From the NCBI RefSeq assembly GCF_000178855.1, contig NZ_ADVG01000001.1, forward strand, positions 62,001 through 126,000: a stretch of 64,000 nucleotides of DNA, read 5' to 3'. Position 1 is the first letter of the stretch. Every line of letters begins with the position of its first letter. The DNA comes from Ktedonobacter racemifer DSM 44963 (GTDB lineage: Bacteria > Chloroflexota > Ktedonobacteria > Ktedonobacterales > Ktedonobacteraceae). Shown here piece after piece: positions 35,570-44,061 of this stretch. Under the pieces are notes generated by a model that saw nothing but the letters and a program-made list of their open reading frames with translations, had not been told where the DNA came from and ran no database searches. Both the position numbers and the translations under genes were made by a program.

Positions 35570-37924
35570 TTATTGCAAACGCTCGGCGACGACCTCGGCC
35601 AGGTGTAGGACGCGCAGGTGTTTCCCCTTGGCATCAACCCCACCACGCAGGTGCATCAGGCAGCCGGGATTATCAGCGATGAGGATCGCGGCCCCCGTCT
35701 CTTCCGCATTCTGCAGTTTGTTGTTTAAGAGGCGTTCGGCAACCTCGGGCTGCTCAATTGAGGTCGTGCCGCCAAAGCCACAGCAGACATCTGACTGGGC
35801 CATCTCGCGCAGGTCAACGTGCAGGAGGTCCTGCAAGACATGGCGTGCCTCAGAACGCAAGCCCAAACAGTTGCAGGATTGGCAGGAGTCATGATAGGTC
35901 ACCACGACGTCGCTCGCCTTCTCCTCGCGTACTGGGAGTTGCACGCCGCTGGGGATGACGACGCGATCCATGAAGCCCGCGAAGTCGATGACGCGATTTG
36001 CCAGGGCCTGGGTCCGTTTGAGCCAGGTTGTCTCGTGAAAGTCCTCGAAGAGGCGCAGGTAATCCTGAATGATGGTCACGACACAACTGGTCGAGCCACT
36101 GAGGATATAGTCGGCTCCGCTCTCCTCCAGCGATTGCTCCAGCGTGGCAATGGTCTGCTTGGCCATACGCAGGCCATTGCGCCGGTCACCGGAGTTCAGC
36201 GCGGGCAGGCCACAACAATTCTGCTGCTGGGGGAACACGACATGCACGCCGATGCTCTCCAGGACCTTGATCACGGCCTCCCCCATCTCAGGATAGAGGC
36301 GGTCGGTCATACACCCCGCAAAGTAGGACACCGTCACATGCAACTGACCCTGAGTATCGAGGAGTGCACCATGACTATAAGACTCACTGCGGGCCTTGAC
36401 CCGGTCACGCAGGGGGCGTGGCGCAATGGCCGGAAGGCTGCGCCAGCGCGCCTGGTCAGCGACCCCCTTGAGGAAGGGCAGCTTACCCAGGGGACCAAAG
36501 TAGCGCGAGCGCACAAAATGGCTACCCCAGGTCAGGGGTAACTGGCCCCAGCTTCCCAGGCGTGCGCCCAGGTTAAAGAGCCAGGGGCGCGCCATGGCCT
36601 CGAAGATAACCCTCTTTATCGGATGCAGACCCTTTTTCTCAGCCACACGATGGCGTACATCCAGAATGAGGCTGGGCAAGGGAATTTCAACCGGGCAGAC
36701 GGTTTCACAGGCATTGCAGCTCACACAGAGGCTCTGCGGGCCTGCGCCCGCCTCCAGGCCATGGTGGAACGGGGTGACGACCAGGCCAATCGCGCCGCTG
36801 TAGATATGGCCAAAGGCATGCCCCCCCACCTGCTGGTACGGCGGACAAATATTGGCGCAGGCGGCACAGCGTATACAGCGCAGGGCATCTTTGAAGTGCG
36901 GGTCGGCGCGCATCTCGCTGCGTCCATTGTCCAGCAAGACAATATGCATTTCCTGGTTGGGAGCCGAGGGACCGGTGATAAAGGTTGAATAGCTGGTCAT
37001 GGCCTGCCCGGTCGCGCTTCTGGCCAGCAGGCGCAGCTGGGTCATGGCGTCGGCGAAGGTTCCCAGGAGTTTATCGCAGCCTGCGATGACGACATGGACC
37101 GGCGGGAGCGAAGTCACCAGGCGCCCATTGCCTTCGTTGGTCGTCATCATCACGGTTCCGTTCTCCGCGATGAGGGCGTTGGCTCCGCTCACCCCCATGC
37201 CCGCGGTCAGGAAGGACTTGCGATGCTCAGTGCGAATGACCGCAACCTGCTCAGCGACATCATCACGCGAGATCTCGCGTCCGGTGGCCCTGGTCAAAGT
37301 CTCGCCTACCTGCTGGCGCGTTTTATGGATGATGGGCATGACCATGTGGGAGGGACGTTCGTGGTCGAGCTGCGCGACCCACTCTCCCAGGTCGGTCTCG
37401 ATAGCTGTGACGCCTCGCTCCTCTAAATAGGCGTTGAGTTCGATCTCCTCGCTGGCCATGGTCTTGGCTTTGACGACCAGTTCAATTCCTTGACGCTGGC
37501 AGAGTTCGTAAATATAGCGGTTGGCATCCTCGGCGGTGCGCGCCTGGTACACGACGGCACCTGCCGCCTCGGCCTGGCTTGTAAAGCGTGCGAGCAGTTC
37601 TTCCTGGTGCTCGATGGCGTCGTCTTTGGCCTGGCGCAATTGTGTCCGCAGGTTCGCGAAACTAAACTCATCGCCATAGGCCTCTTGCTCTTGCTGGAAA
37701 ACTTGCAGACGCGAGGCGCGCCAGTTGGGAGCAAAGCGCTTGAGCGCGCCCTGCAAGTTGGTGTCGTGCAGGGCATGGGTCAGGCGCTCTTCAAATGGCT
37801 GGTGCTCGTGGGTTGCGTTGGCCTGCTCCTCGGTCACGACCTGTTGCGGTGTGAGCGTCCCTATCAGCGCGGCTGGCGCTGGCTGAAGGGTATCCTGTTG
37901 AGAAGACGATTGTGGCTGCTCCAT
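35570..37924 (-). CDS. lutB: Fused LutB-LutA iron-sulfur lactate oxidation protein
   Basis: A 784-residue protein joining two Lut subunits that are usually separate. Residues about 60-340 are the LUD domain of LutB (KAKTMASEEIELNAYLEERG, then SGANALIAENGTVM). Two 4Fe-4S clusters follow in CIRCAACANICP and CVSCNACETVCP. The last ~270 residues are LutA-like, with two cysteine-rich CCG domains (QNCCGLPALNSGD, and DSCQSCNCLGL with VCCGFGGTTS). LutABC oxidises L-lactate to pyruvate. ATG 37924 has GGAG nine bases ahead; 37960 is an upstream alternative. It follows lutC by 53 bp on the same strand. Confidence 0.9.
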   Translation of the reverse strand: MEQPQSSSQQDTLQPAPAALIGTLTPQQVVTEEQANATHEHQPFEERLTHALHDTNLQGALKRFAPNWRASRLQVFQQEQEAYGDEFSFANLRTQLRQAKDDAIEHQEELLARFTSQAEAAGAVVYQARTAEDANRYIYELCQRQGIELVVKAKTMASEEIELNAYLEERGVTAIETDLGEWVAQLDHERPSHMVMPIIHKTRQQVGETLTRATGREISRDDVAEQVAVIRTEHRKSFLTAGMGVSGANALIAENGTVMMTTNEGNGRLVTSLPPVHVVIAGCDKLLGTFADAMTQLRLLARSATGQAMTSYSTFITGPSAPNQEMHIVLLDNGRSEMRADPHFKDALRCIRCAACANICPPYQQVGGHAFGHIYSGAIGLVVTPFHHGLEAGAGPQSLCVSCNACETVCPVEIPLPSLILDVRHRVAEKKGLHPIKRVIFEAMARPWLFNLGARLGSWGQLPLTWGSHFVRSRYFGPLGKLPFLKGVADQARWRSLPAIAPRPLRDRVKARSESYSHGALLDTQGQLHVTVSYFAGCMTDRLYPEMGEAVIKVLESIGVHVVFPQQQNCCGLPALNSGDRRNGLRMAKQTIATLEQSLEESGADYILSGSTSCVVTIIQDYLRLFEDFHETTWLKRTQALANRVIDFAGFMDRVVIPSGVQLPVREEKASDVVVTYHDSCQSCNCLGLRSEARHVLQDLLHVDLREMAQSDVCCGFGGTTSIEQPEVAERLLNNKLQNAEETGAAILIADNPGCLMHLRGGVDAKGKHLRVLHLAEVVAERLQ

Positions 37925-37977
37925 AAAAACGCTGCTCCGATCTGTGACCACCCACATCATTGTGGTAAAGACAATCG

Positions 37978-38550
37978 TTAGTTGCTCTCAACGAACAAGA
38001 CACAAAATACTCTCGGTCCCTGAACACCTATTGTGAGAGTGCGCTCGATATCGGCTGTTCGACTGGGGCCGGTGACCAGGGTCATATGGTGTTGCTGCCC
38101 GCTTCCAGGAGTAGAGAGCTGACGCAGGCGCTCGCCCGCGCTCTCCAGCATGGGATAAAGCTCTCGTGCTTGCACCAGGACAAAATGGGCGATGGTCAAC
38201 ATGGTCACAGCACGCGCCGCCAGGTTGTTCTCGGCGACCAGCACCGAACCGGTCTCGGCAATGGCCAGGTGGGCATCTGAGAGTCCGGCGGGCGCGTCGG
38301 CGATCTCGCGAGGTCCCTCCGCCTCTTCAAGGGTGATCCCTCGCGCTTCTAACAGAGGCAGGAGCGATCCCCATGGCTCACGTTGTGCGAAGCCTGGAGG
38401 AAGCATGATGAGCTTCTCAGTCAGCGCGGGATGCTCCGCGATCAGGCGGGCGGCCTCTTCGAGAGAGCCTGCATAGTGTGATTCGCCGCCTGCCGCGCGT
38501 AGGCGACGCTCAAATTGGCTGTAGAGAGTTTGTTGCTCTTGAATCTGCAT
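37978..38550 (-). CDS. lutC: LutC, lactate utilisation protein
   Basis: A 190-residue LUD-domain protein, the third subunit of the LutABC L-lactate oxidising complex. It shows the LutC phrases AIAETGSVLVAENNLAARAV and HHMTLVTGPSRTADIERTLT followed by IGVQGPR. It is the first gene of a two-gene unit with the fused lutB-lutA. ATG 38550 is behind AAGAAGAGGAACGC. In this cell it could return lactate to central metabolism; that VanH makes D-lactate in the same window is probably coincidence, as Lut acts on L-lactate. Confidence 0.88.
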   Translation of the reverse strand: MQIQEQQTLYSQFERRLRAAGGESHYAGSLEEAARLIAEHPALTEKLIMLPPGFAQREPWGSLLPLLEARGITLEEAEGPREIADAPAGLSDAHLAIAETGSVLVAENNLAARAVTMLTIAHFVLVQARELYPMLESAGERLRQLSTPGSGQQHHMTLVTGPSRTADIERTLTIGVQGPRVFCVLFVESN

Positions 38551-38580
38551 GCGTTCCTCTTCTTTGGCTACCTTCTTGCG

Positions 38581-39615
38581 CTACCAGGAAACGGCGACAC
38601 GCTTGCCGCTTTCAGCGCTTTCAATGGCGGCAAACACCATTGCCAGGCTTTTTATGTTATCTGTGCCACTGGTCTGGGGCGCTCGTCCCTCGCGTACACA
38701 GGCGACAAAATCCCTGATCGCACTGGAGTGTCCTTGTGTCCGCTCTGTGCGCTCTACAAGGTCTGGCTCGACATCGCGAAAGGTGGAGAGAAAGCCCCCT
38801 GTCTCCTGGACCTGCTGGACCCGTACGTCTTTTCCTCCATCCCAGGTTATGCTTCCACGCTGGGCAATCAAACGCCAGTCGCTCTCCCAGGTGGTCGCCA
38901 GGCCTTCCGCGCACCAGCTCCCACGATAGGTATACATCAATCCGCCTGTCATCTCAAAGATGGCGATTGCGGAGGCGTCATGATCGTACCAGGAGCCGGC
39001 AGGATTCCACTCGTGGCAGTAGACGGAGACGGGATCGGCCCCGGTCAGGAAGCGCGCCGCGTCAAAGGTATGGATGGCCATATCCAGGAGCAGGACATGG
39101 CGCATTTGGTCGCGAAAGCCCCCGAAATGCGCGCCAATATAGAAATCGCTATTGACCGTAGTAAGCGCTCCCAACTCGCCCGAGGCCAGAGCGTGGCGTA
39201 CACGCAGGATATTCGCATCATAGCGCCGGTTCTGCATAACCGCGAAATATCTCTCAACGCGCTTCGCGGCCGCCACCAGGGTGCGCGCTGCCTCTAGTGA
39301 GGCGGCCAGTGGCTTCTCACTCAGCACATGACAACCTGCCTCTAGCGCCTGTAGGCTTGTTTGCAGATGAGCTTCCGGGATAGTGCAATTAAAGACAATA
39401 TCGGGGCGTGTACGCTCCAGGACCTCGCCCAGATCCGTACCAATCAAAGCCTGTGTCAACTGCAATTCGCGCGCCCTGGCATGCGCGGCCTCCTCATAAA
39501 TATCGACCAGTCCTACGACCTCGACGTCAGCAAGCTCGGTCGCGGTCTGGAGCCAGGCACGACTCATGGCACCGCATCCGACCAGCACAATGCGCAACAT
39601 ATCTTTCTGCTCCAT
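38581..39615 (-). CDS. Gfo/Idh/MocA-family oxidoreductase
   Basis: A 344-residue NAD(P)-dependent sugar or inositol dehydrogenase-like protein. The Rossmann fold begins LRIVLVGCGAMSRAWL. The family's cofactor and catalytic motif reads EKPLAASLEAARTL, and MAIHTFDAARFLTG holds the D-x-x-x-H-type catalytic segment. ATG 39615 is chosen for GGAGGAAAGGAATCGTC before it. It is divergent from a ThuA-domain gene. The pairing of Gfo/Idh/MocA with ThuA is common in sugar (for example, trehalose-type) breakdown clusters, so they likely work together. The substrate is not known. Confidence 0.9.
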   Translation of the reverse strand: MEQKDMLRIVLVGCGAMSRAWLQTATELADVEVVGLVDIYEEAAHARARELQLTQALIGTDLGEVLERTRPDIVFNCTIPEAHLQTSLQALEAGCHVLSEKPLAASLEAARTLVAAAKRVERYFAVMQNRRYDANILRVRHALASGELGALTTVNSDFYIGAHFGGFRDQMRHVLLLDMAIHTFDAARFLTGADPVSVYCHEWNPAGSWYDHDASAIAIFEMTGGLMYTYRGSWCAEGLATTWESDWRLIAQRGSITWDGGKDVRVQQVQETGGFLSTFRDVEPDLVERTERTQGHSSAIRDFVACVREGRAPQTSGTDNIKSLAMVFAAIESAESGKRVAVSW

Positions 39616-39769
39616 GACGATTCCTTTCCTCCCTTTTACTTGCAATTATATCCTCTCTACAGGTTGCTTGCCCAGGGGTTCTCGGGACATAATAGCAGTA
39701 ACACGTCAAAATGTGGAGGCTCTGATCTGTACCAGGTCAGAGTCCGGACCATAAGAAAGGACTTCTTTA

Positions 39770-40414
39770 ATGAAATCAGCATTACTTGTCTGGGGTGGAT
39801 GGGAAGGTCATGAGCCAGAGAAGGGCGCGGCCCTCTTCGCGCCCTTCCTGCGCGAGCAGGGATACGAGGTTGAGGTCTCCGACACGCTGGATGCATATTT
39901 AGACGAAGCCAAAATGCAGCAACTCGATCTCATTGTACCTATCTGGACCATGGGAACGATTACCCCTGAACAGGAACAGGGCCTGTTACGTGCCGTCCAG
40001 AGTGGCGTTGGCATCGCGGGCTGGCATGGCTGCATGGCCGACTCCTTCCGCAACAGCACAGAGTATCAATTTATGGTTGGCGGCCAGTGGGTCGCGCATC
40101 CCGGCAATATCATTGACTATGAAGTCAACATCACTCACCATGAGGATCCCATTACTGCCGGCTTGCAAGATTTTCACATGCATTCAGAACAGTACTATAT
40201 GCACATTGATCCCATCAATGAAGTTCTGGCCACAACCACCTTTAGCGGCGAGCATGCCCCCTGGATCGCGGGCAGCGTCGTGCCAGTGGTCTGGAAGAAA
40301 CGCTGGGGCCAGGGACGCGTCTTCTACTCCTCTCTAGGACATGTTGTCAGTGACTTTGAGGTGCCTGAGGTTCTCGAAATCATGAAACGCGGCATGCTCT
40401 GGGCCAGCCGCTAA
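39770..40414 (+). CDS. ThuA-like glutamine-amidotransferase-fold protein
   Basis: A 214-residue ThuA-domain protein of the class I amidotransferase fold. It shows [20 protein letters not shown] at the start, [18 protein letters not shown] where the nucleophile loop is found, then [20 protein letters not shown] and [13 protein letters not shown]. The nucleophile position is Gly-Trp-His-Gly-Cys rather than the G-x-C-x-G of amidotransferases, as is usual in ThuA. It takes part in sugar use, with an unknown reaction. ATG follows AGAAAGGACTTCTTTA. A long hairpin with a T run follows its stop. Confidence 0.88.
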   Translation: MKSALLVWGGWEGHEPEKGAALFAPFLREQGYEVEVSDTLDAYLDEAKMQQLDLIVPIWTMGTITPEQEQGLLRAVQSGVGIAGWHGCMADSFRNSTEYQFMVGGQWVAHPGNIIDYEVNITHHEDPITAGLQDFHMHSEQYYMHIDPINEVLATTTFSGEHAPWIAGSVVPVVWKKRWGQGRVFYSSLGHVVSDFEVPEVLEIMKRGMLWASR

Positions 40415-40420
40415 AGCGGT

Positions 40421-40500
40421 GGTGTGCTACTGACGTACGCGCCTACGCCTCTGGCCCAGAGGCGTAGGCGCGTACGTCAGTAGCACACCCAGGCCTTTTT
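40421..40500 (+). terminator. 33-34 bp hairpin terminator behind the ThuA gene
   Basis: 40421-40454 and 40456-40489 are complementary (GGTGTGCTACTGACGTACGC and onward), effectively a 33-bp stem with a GCC loop. It is followed by CAGGCCTTTTT. Unlike the two other long hairpins, it has a T run, so Rho-independent termination of the ThuA gene is likely. Confidence 0.8.
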
Positions 40501-40545
40501 CTGATACAATCACCCTGTAGCCGAAGAGGAAGAGAGGTGTTACCT

Positions 40546-41193
40546 ATGCCAGTCGAAGGGCGCTCGATGCGCGAAAATATTCTCGCAGCCGCGGTCCAAC
40601 TCTTTGCCGAGTATGGATATCACGCCGCGCCCCTGCGCGATATCGCTCGCCTGGCGGGAATTCAGGCGGCCAGTATTTATCATCACTATCCCAATAAGCA
40701 ATCGCTGCTGGTTGAGATTATGGAGACGTATATGAAGCGTCTGAACAGCCAGCTAGAGACGCTCCTGCGTACCTATGATGATCCCCGTGAGCGCTTGCGT
40801 GAGGCCATCGCCAATCATATCCGCCTGCATACCAGCAACAAGGCCGAATTCTTTATCATTGATACCGAACTTCGTTCCTTGGAGGGCGAGCAGCGGGCGC
40901 ACATTGTCGAGCTACGCGATATCTATGATCACCTGCTTCAGGGCATGCTCCAGAATGGGATGGAGCGCGGTGTCTTTCGTCCCAGCGATACCAAGGTTAC
41001 ATCCTATGCTGTTATCGCCATGTGTACACAGGTCTCGTCCTGGTTTCACCCCGGAGGACGCCTGAGCGTGCAACAGGTCATTGATATTTACTACCAGATC
41101 ATCAGTCAGGGCTTACTGCTCCATCCAGAAGGGACGCGAAGGCTGGAGGAATCAGTGCATACTTTACCCCCTTCTTCTGCGTTAGGAGATTGA
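40546..41193 (+). CDS. TetR-family transcription regulator
   Basis: A 215-residue regulator. The N-terminal HTH reads ILAAAVQLFAEYGYHAAPLR and DIARLAGIQAASIYHHYPNK. The rest is a helical ligand-binding domain with a TetR_C-like segment. ATG 46 bases behind the hairpin terminator is preceded by GAAGAGGAAGAGAGG; a GTG at 40537 is less likely. Its last 92 bp overlap, tail to tail, with the alcohol dehydrogenase gene. The ligand is unknown, but a role in controlling fatty-acid or alcohol metabolism is common for this subgroup. Confidence 0.9.
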   Translation: MPVEGRSMRENILAAAVQLFAEYGYHAAPLRDIARLAGIQAASIYHHYPNKQSLLVEIMETYMKRLNSQLETLLRTYDDPRERLREAIANHIRLHTSNKAEFFIIDTELRSLEGEQRAHIVELRDIYDHLLQGMLQNGMERGVFRPSDTKVTSYAVIAMCTQVSSWFHPGGRLSVQQVIDIYYQIISQGLLLHPEGTRRLEESVHTLPPSSALGD

Positions 41194-42178
41194 TAGCCTC
41201 CAGGGCAGCATGAAGGGGCAGGCGCCGGGTCACCAGGGCCTCCACATCTATCTGACGTTCAGCAATCAGGTGCAGTGCCTGTGCGTAGTAGCTCGGGGTA
41301 TGATGAAAGACGCCCTTGATGGTAAGCTCGCTATAGTGCAGGGGACGCGTTTCCAGGGCCACCTGGGTGCCCGAGGCACACCCCCCAAAGAGGTTGACCA
41401 GGCCGCCAGGGCGTGCCAGCCGGGCCGCCAGTTGCCAGGTCTCGGGTGTGCCAATGGCCTCGATGACCACGTCGGCACCTCGCCGCTCCTCCGTCTGGTC
41501 GCGTACCGCTTCATATTGCTCTTGCGGCGTCATGCCAGTGACATCGATCACACATGCGGCGCCAAAATAGGTTCCCAGGCGCAAACGCTCCTCACCCCGG
41601 CCCGTGAGTACAACTCGCGCGCCACATAGCGTCGCGGCGGCGGAGAGCAGGAGGCCAAGTGGACCTGAACCCAATACGATGACGGTATCTCCCGCGTGAA
41701 TATCGCTGGCTCCAACGCCGTGGAGAGCACAGGCGAGGGGTTCAGCCAGGGCCGCCGCGATAAATGAAGTCCCTGCCGGGAGGGGATAGAGGTTATGCTC
41801 AACGATGCGCGCTGGCATCAGCAGGTATTCGGCGTAGGCGCCATTGAGGAGTAGCAGGTCTTCGCAGAGGCTATAGCGACCACGCTTACAATAGAAACAC
41901 TGGTAGCAGGGGGCCGAGTTGGCCACTGCGACGGCGCCACCTTCACGCACCTTTGTCACACCGGCGCCTGTTGCGGCGACCGTGCCAGAGACTTCGTGTC
42001 CAAAGCCTGCCGGCGTCTGACGAAAGAGCAGGGGATGTCCCCGGCGAAAGGTTTTGAGATCGGTGCCACAGGTCGTGGCTGCCGCGACCTGGAGCAGGAC
42101 CTCGCCTGGCCCTGGCTGCGGAATGGGACGCTCCTCCAGGCGTAGATCGCCCGGCGCGTAAAACATGGCTGCCAACAT
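41102..42178 (-). CDS. Zinc-dependent alcohol dehydrogenase (MDR family)
   Basis: A 358-residue medium-chain dehydrogenase. It has the catalytic zinc residues Cys in TTCGTDLKTF, HE in GFGHEVSGTV and the late Glu in LAEPLACALHG. The structural zinc loop is CYQCFYCKRGRYSLC, which keeps four cysteines. The NAD(P) fold motif is VLGSGPLGLLLS. Sorbitol, threonine and related polyol dehydrogenases share this pattern; the substrate is not evident. The gene runs towards the TetR gene and overlaps its 3' end by 92 bp. Confidence 0.9.
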   Translation of the reverse strand: MLAAMFYAPGDLRLEERPIPQPGPGEVLLQVAAATTCGTDLKTFRRGHPLLFRQTPAGFGHEVSGTVAATGAGVTKVREGGAVAVANSAPCYQCFYCKRGRYSLCEDLLLLNGAYAEYLLMPARIVEHNLYPLPAGTSFIAAALAEPLACALHGVGASDIHAGDTVIVLGSGPLGLLLSAAATLCGARVVLTGRGEERLRLGTYFGAACVIDVTGMTPQEQYEAVRDQTEERRGADVVIEAIGTPETWQLAARLARPGGLVNLFGGCASGTQVALETRPLHYSELTIKGVFHHTPSYYAQALHLIAERQIDVEALVTRRLPLHAALEAINLLTQKKGVKYALIPPAFASLLDGAVSPD

Positions 42179-42470
42179 GAGTGTATCACTCGACTTTCTC
42201 TGGCTCTTGATGAGAGGTGTATGTTTCTATCATATGGCACCAGCACCTTCCATCTCAAGGGGGAAGCACATACGAAAAAATTACTACTAGCCAAAAATAC
42301 GAAACAATCTGCGCTACAATACGTCTTTATATATGCACGTTGAGAGAATCCCATGGACTGGAGCCAGTCCCCCCACCTGGCAAAGAGACAGGCTACAAGA
42401 TTGATAAAAAAGGAGTCGCGCAGCTTCCTGCGCGCAGGTTGTGAGTATGCCGTTACAGAGAGAGAGAGAC
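42179..42470. other. Intergenic region
   Basis: Nearly 300 bases between divergent genes. Small inverted repeats are seen (GGACTGGAGCCAGTCC near 42357-42372, and GCGCAG...CTGCGCGC near 42418-42436). No gene is recognised. Confidence 0.35.
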
Positions 42471-43295
42471 ATGATAGGCGAAGAAACTCAACAAGAGCAG
42501 ACAGCGCACTCCAACACACGACGCAGACACATGCTCACTATCGCGGGTCTGATGGGTATCTTGTGCCTGGCCCTGTTGCTCACCGTAGGTGGCCTGTATC
42601 TCTTTCCCGCAGGCAACCATACCCAAAGCGCGCCAACTCCGACCCCGACGCCCTCCCCCTCACAGGCCCAACTCACTGCCACCGCGATGGCGTCACGCCA
42701 TTTATTTATCGATGATTTTACGGATAAAAACACCTACAAAGACTGGTTCACAGGTTCGACGCAGGACTATGAGCGGCAAATTGGGCAACAGGGCTTGAGC
42801 CTGACTGCGCTCAATCACAAGGTCCTCATAGAAAGCCTGCCTCCCAGCCGCAATTTTGATGATTTTCAATTGACAACCGAGTTTACGTTTCAACAGGGGG
42901 ACGCCGACGACAGCATCGGCATTTATTTGCGCGGTGATGGAAATCTAGATCATGATTATCGCATTGACATTCATGGGAATGCCACCTATAGCATCGTCAA
43001 GGAATCCTGGGATACCAAAAGCCAGAGCGCACACAACGACTACCTGGTTCCAGATAAGGTAAGCCCTCACCTGCACCCCATGGGAAGCAAAAACACGTTG
43101 ACCGTCTCATTGCAAGGCTCTTCCCTCTCCCTGGCACTCAATGGTAACCAGGTGGAGCAGATTGAAGATGCAAGCTATACCAAGGGGCAGATTGCACTCT
43201 TCGTCCACAACGGCGCAACCTCGTCACAGGCGCGCGCCCTCTTTAGCAAGGTCGTCGTGGACCCCCTACCTCCTCTCCCAACCCCCACTCCCTAA
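42471..43295 (+). CDS. Membrane-anchored extracellular lectin/glucanase-like protein
   Basis: A 274-residue protein of unknown function. A single transmembrane segment (about residues 22-44, TIAGLMGILCLALLLTVGGL) is followed by a Thr/Pro linker (TPTPTPSPSQ). A 190-residue beta-rich domain resembles DUF1080/LamG sandwich folds (FQQGDADDSIGIYLRGDGNL, and GQIALFVHNGATSSQ). The C-terminus has a second TP-rich end. ATG 42471 and 42447 and a GTG at 42441 are all possible starts; none has a strong ribosome site. The domain should lie outside the membrane and may bind sugars. Confidence 0.7.
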   Translation: MIGEETQQEQTAHSNTRRRHMLTIAGLMGILCLALLLTVGGLYLFPAGNHTQSAPTPTPTPSPSQAQLTATAMASRHLFIDDFTDKNTYKDWFTGSTQDYERQIGQQGLSLTALNHKVLIESLPPSRNFDDFQLTTEFTFQQGDADDSIGIYLRGDGNLDHDYRIDIHGNATYSIVKESWDTKSQSAHNDYLVPDKVSPHLHPMGSKNTLTVSLQGSSLSLALNGNQVEQIEDASYTKGQIALFVHNGATSSQARALFSKVVVDPLPPLPTPTP

Positions 43296-43418
43296 GAGGT
43301 GCTCACGCTGCCAAACACCCTGAAGAGCGACGCAGGCGCGAAAAAACTCAGCGGCATGTTACAATAGAAACAAGAGATGGCTGTTTCGCGATGGGTTACC
43401 AGAAGGAGACAAACATCG

Positions 43419-43886
43419 ATGAAGGTTCGCAATGTAATGACTAGGGATGTCATTGTGGTCAATGAAGACCAGACAATGCAACAGGCAGCTCACCTTTTGT
43501 CTGAATACAAAATCAGTGGGATGCCTGTGGTAAACAGCGACAACGTTATCGTGGGAATCGTTACGGAGTTTGATGTTATTGCCAGAAAAGGGCAACTGGT
43601 GCGCGATATCATGACGCGAAGCGTCATTACCGTCAGTGAGGAGACCGAACTGGAAGAGGTCAGTCGGATTCTCGTCCATGAGCGCATTCGTCGCCTCCTG
43701 GTTGTGAGTCGAGGGCGGCTGGTGGGCATCATCAGTCGTGTGGACCTGGTCAAGGCTGTCGCGGCACACTGGTTCTGCCCCATCTGTGGCGAGGTCATGC
43801 GCGCGCTTGAGCCACCTACAGCCTGTATGCGCTGTGGCGCCCAGGCATATGCCAGTATGACCGAACCGGTAGCACCCGGCTTTTAA
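43419..43886 (+). CDS. CBS-domain pair with C-terminal zinc ribbon
   Basis: A 155-residue protein. Two CBS motifs (VRNVMTRDVIVVNEDQTMQQ and VRDIMTRSVITVSEETELEE) fill residues 1-122 and form a Bateman module that binds adenosyl ligands. Then comes a small zinc ribbon, CPICGEVM...CMRCGAQA, with four cysteines. ATG 43419 follows AGAAGGAGACAAACATCG. Such proteins often sense energy state. The zinc ribbon suggests binding to nucleic acid or protein. It stands alone and is followed by repeats of CGAACGGCTT and a terminator. Confidence 0.85.
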   Translation: MKVRNVMTRDVIVVNEDQTMQQAAHLLSEYKISGMPVVNSDNVIVGIVTEFDVIARKGQLVRDIMTRSVITVSEETELEEVSRILVHERIRRLLVVSRGRLVGIISRVDLVKAVAAHWFCPICGEVMRALEPPTACMRCGAQAYASMTEPVAPGF

Positions 43887-44018
43887 CGATTTCGAACGGC
43901 TTCGAACGGCTTCGAAAAGCCGAAGCTCACACGTTTCATCACGCCTTCATCGCGTCACAGCCACGAGGTATTGTTTATAGTCAGGCGCATTTTGTACTCC
44001 ATGTATAGCATATAGAAC

Positions 44019-44058
44019 GCATCCGTGGTGAAGACTCTTGCCACGGATGCTCTTTTTT
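44019..44058 (+). terminator. Rho-independent terminator
   Basis: GCATCCGTGG (44019-44028) and CCACGGATGC (44041-44050) form a 10-bp perfect stem, followed by TCTTTTTTT. It faces right and ends the CBS gene transcript before the convergent oxidoreductase gene. Confidence 0.85.
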
Positions 44059-44061
44059 TGC

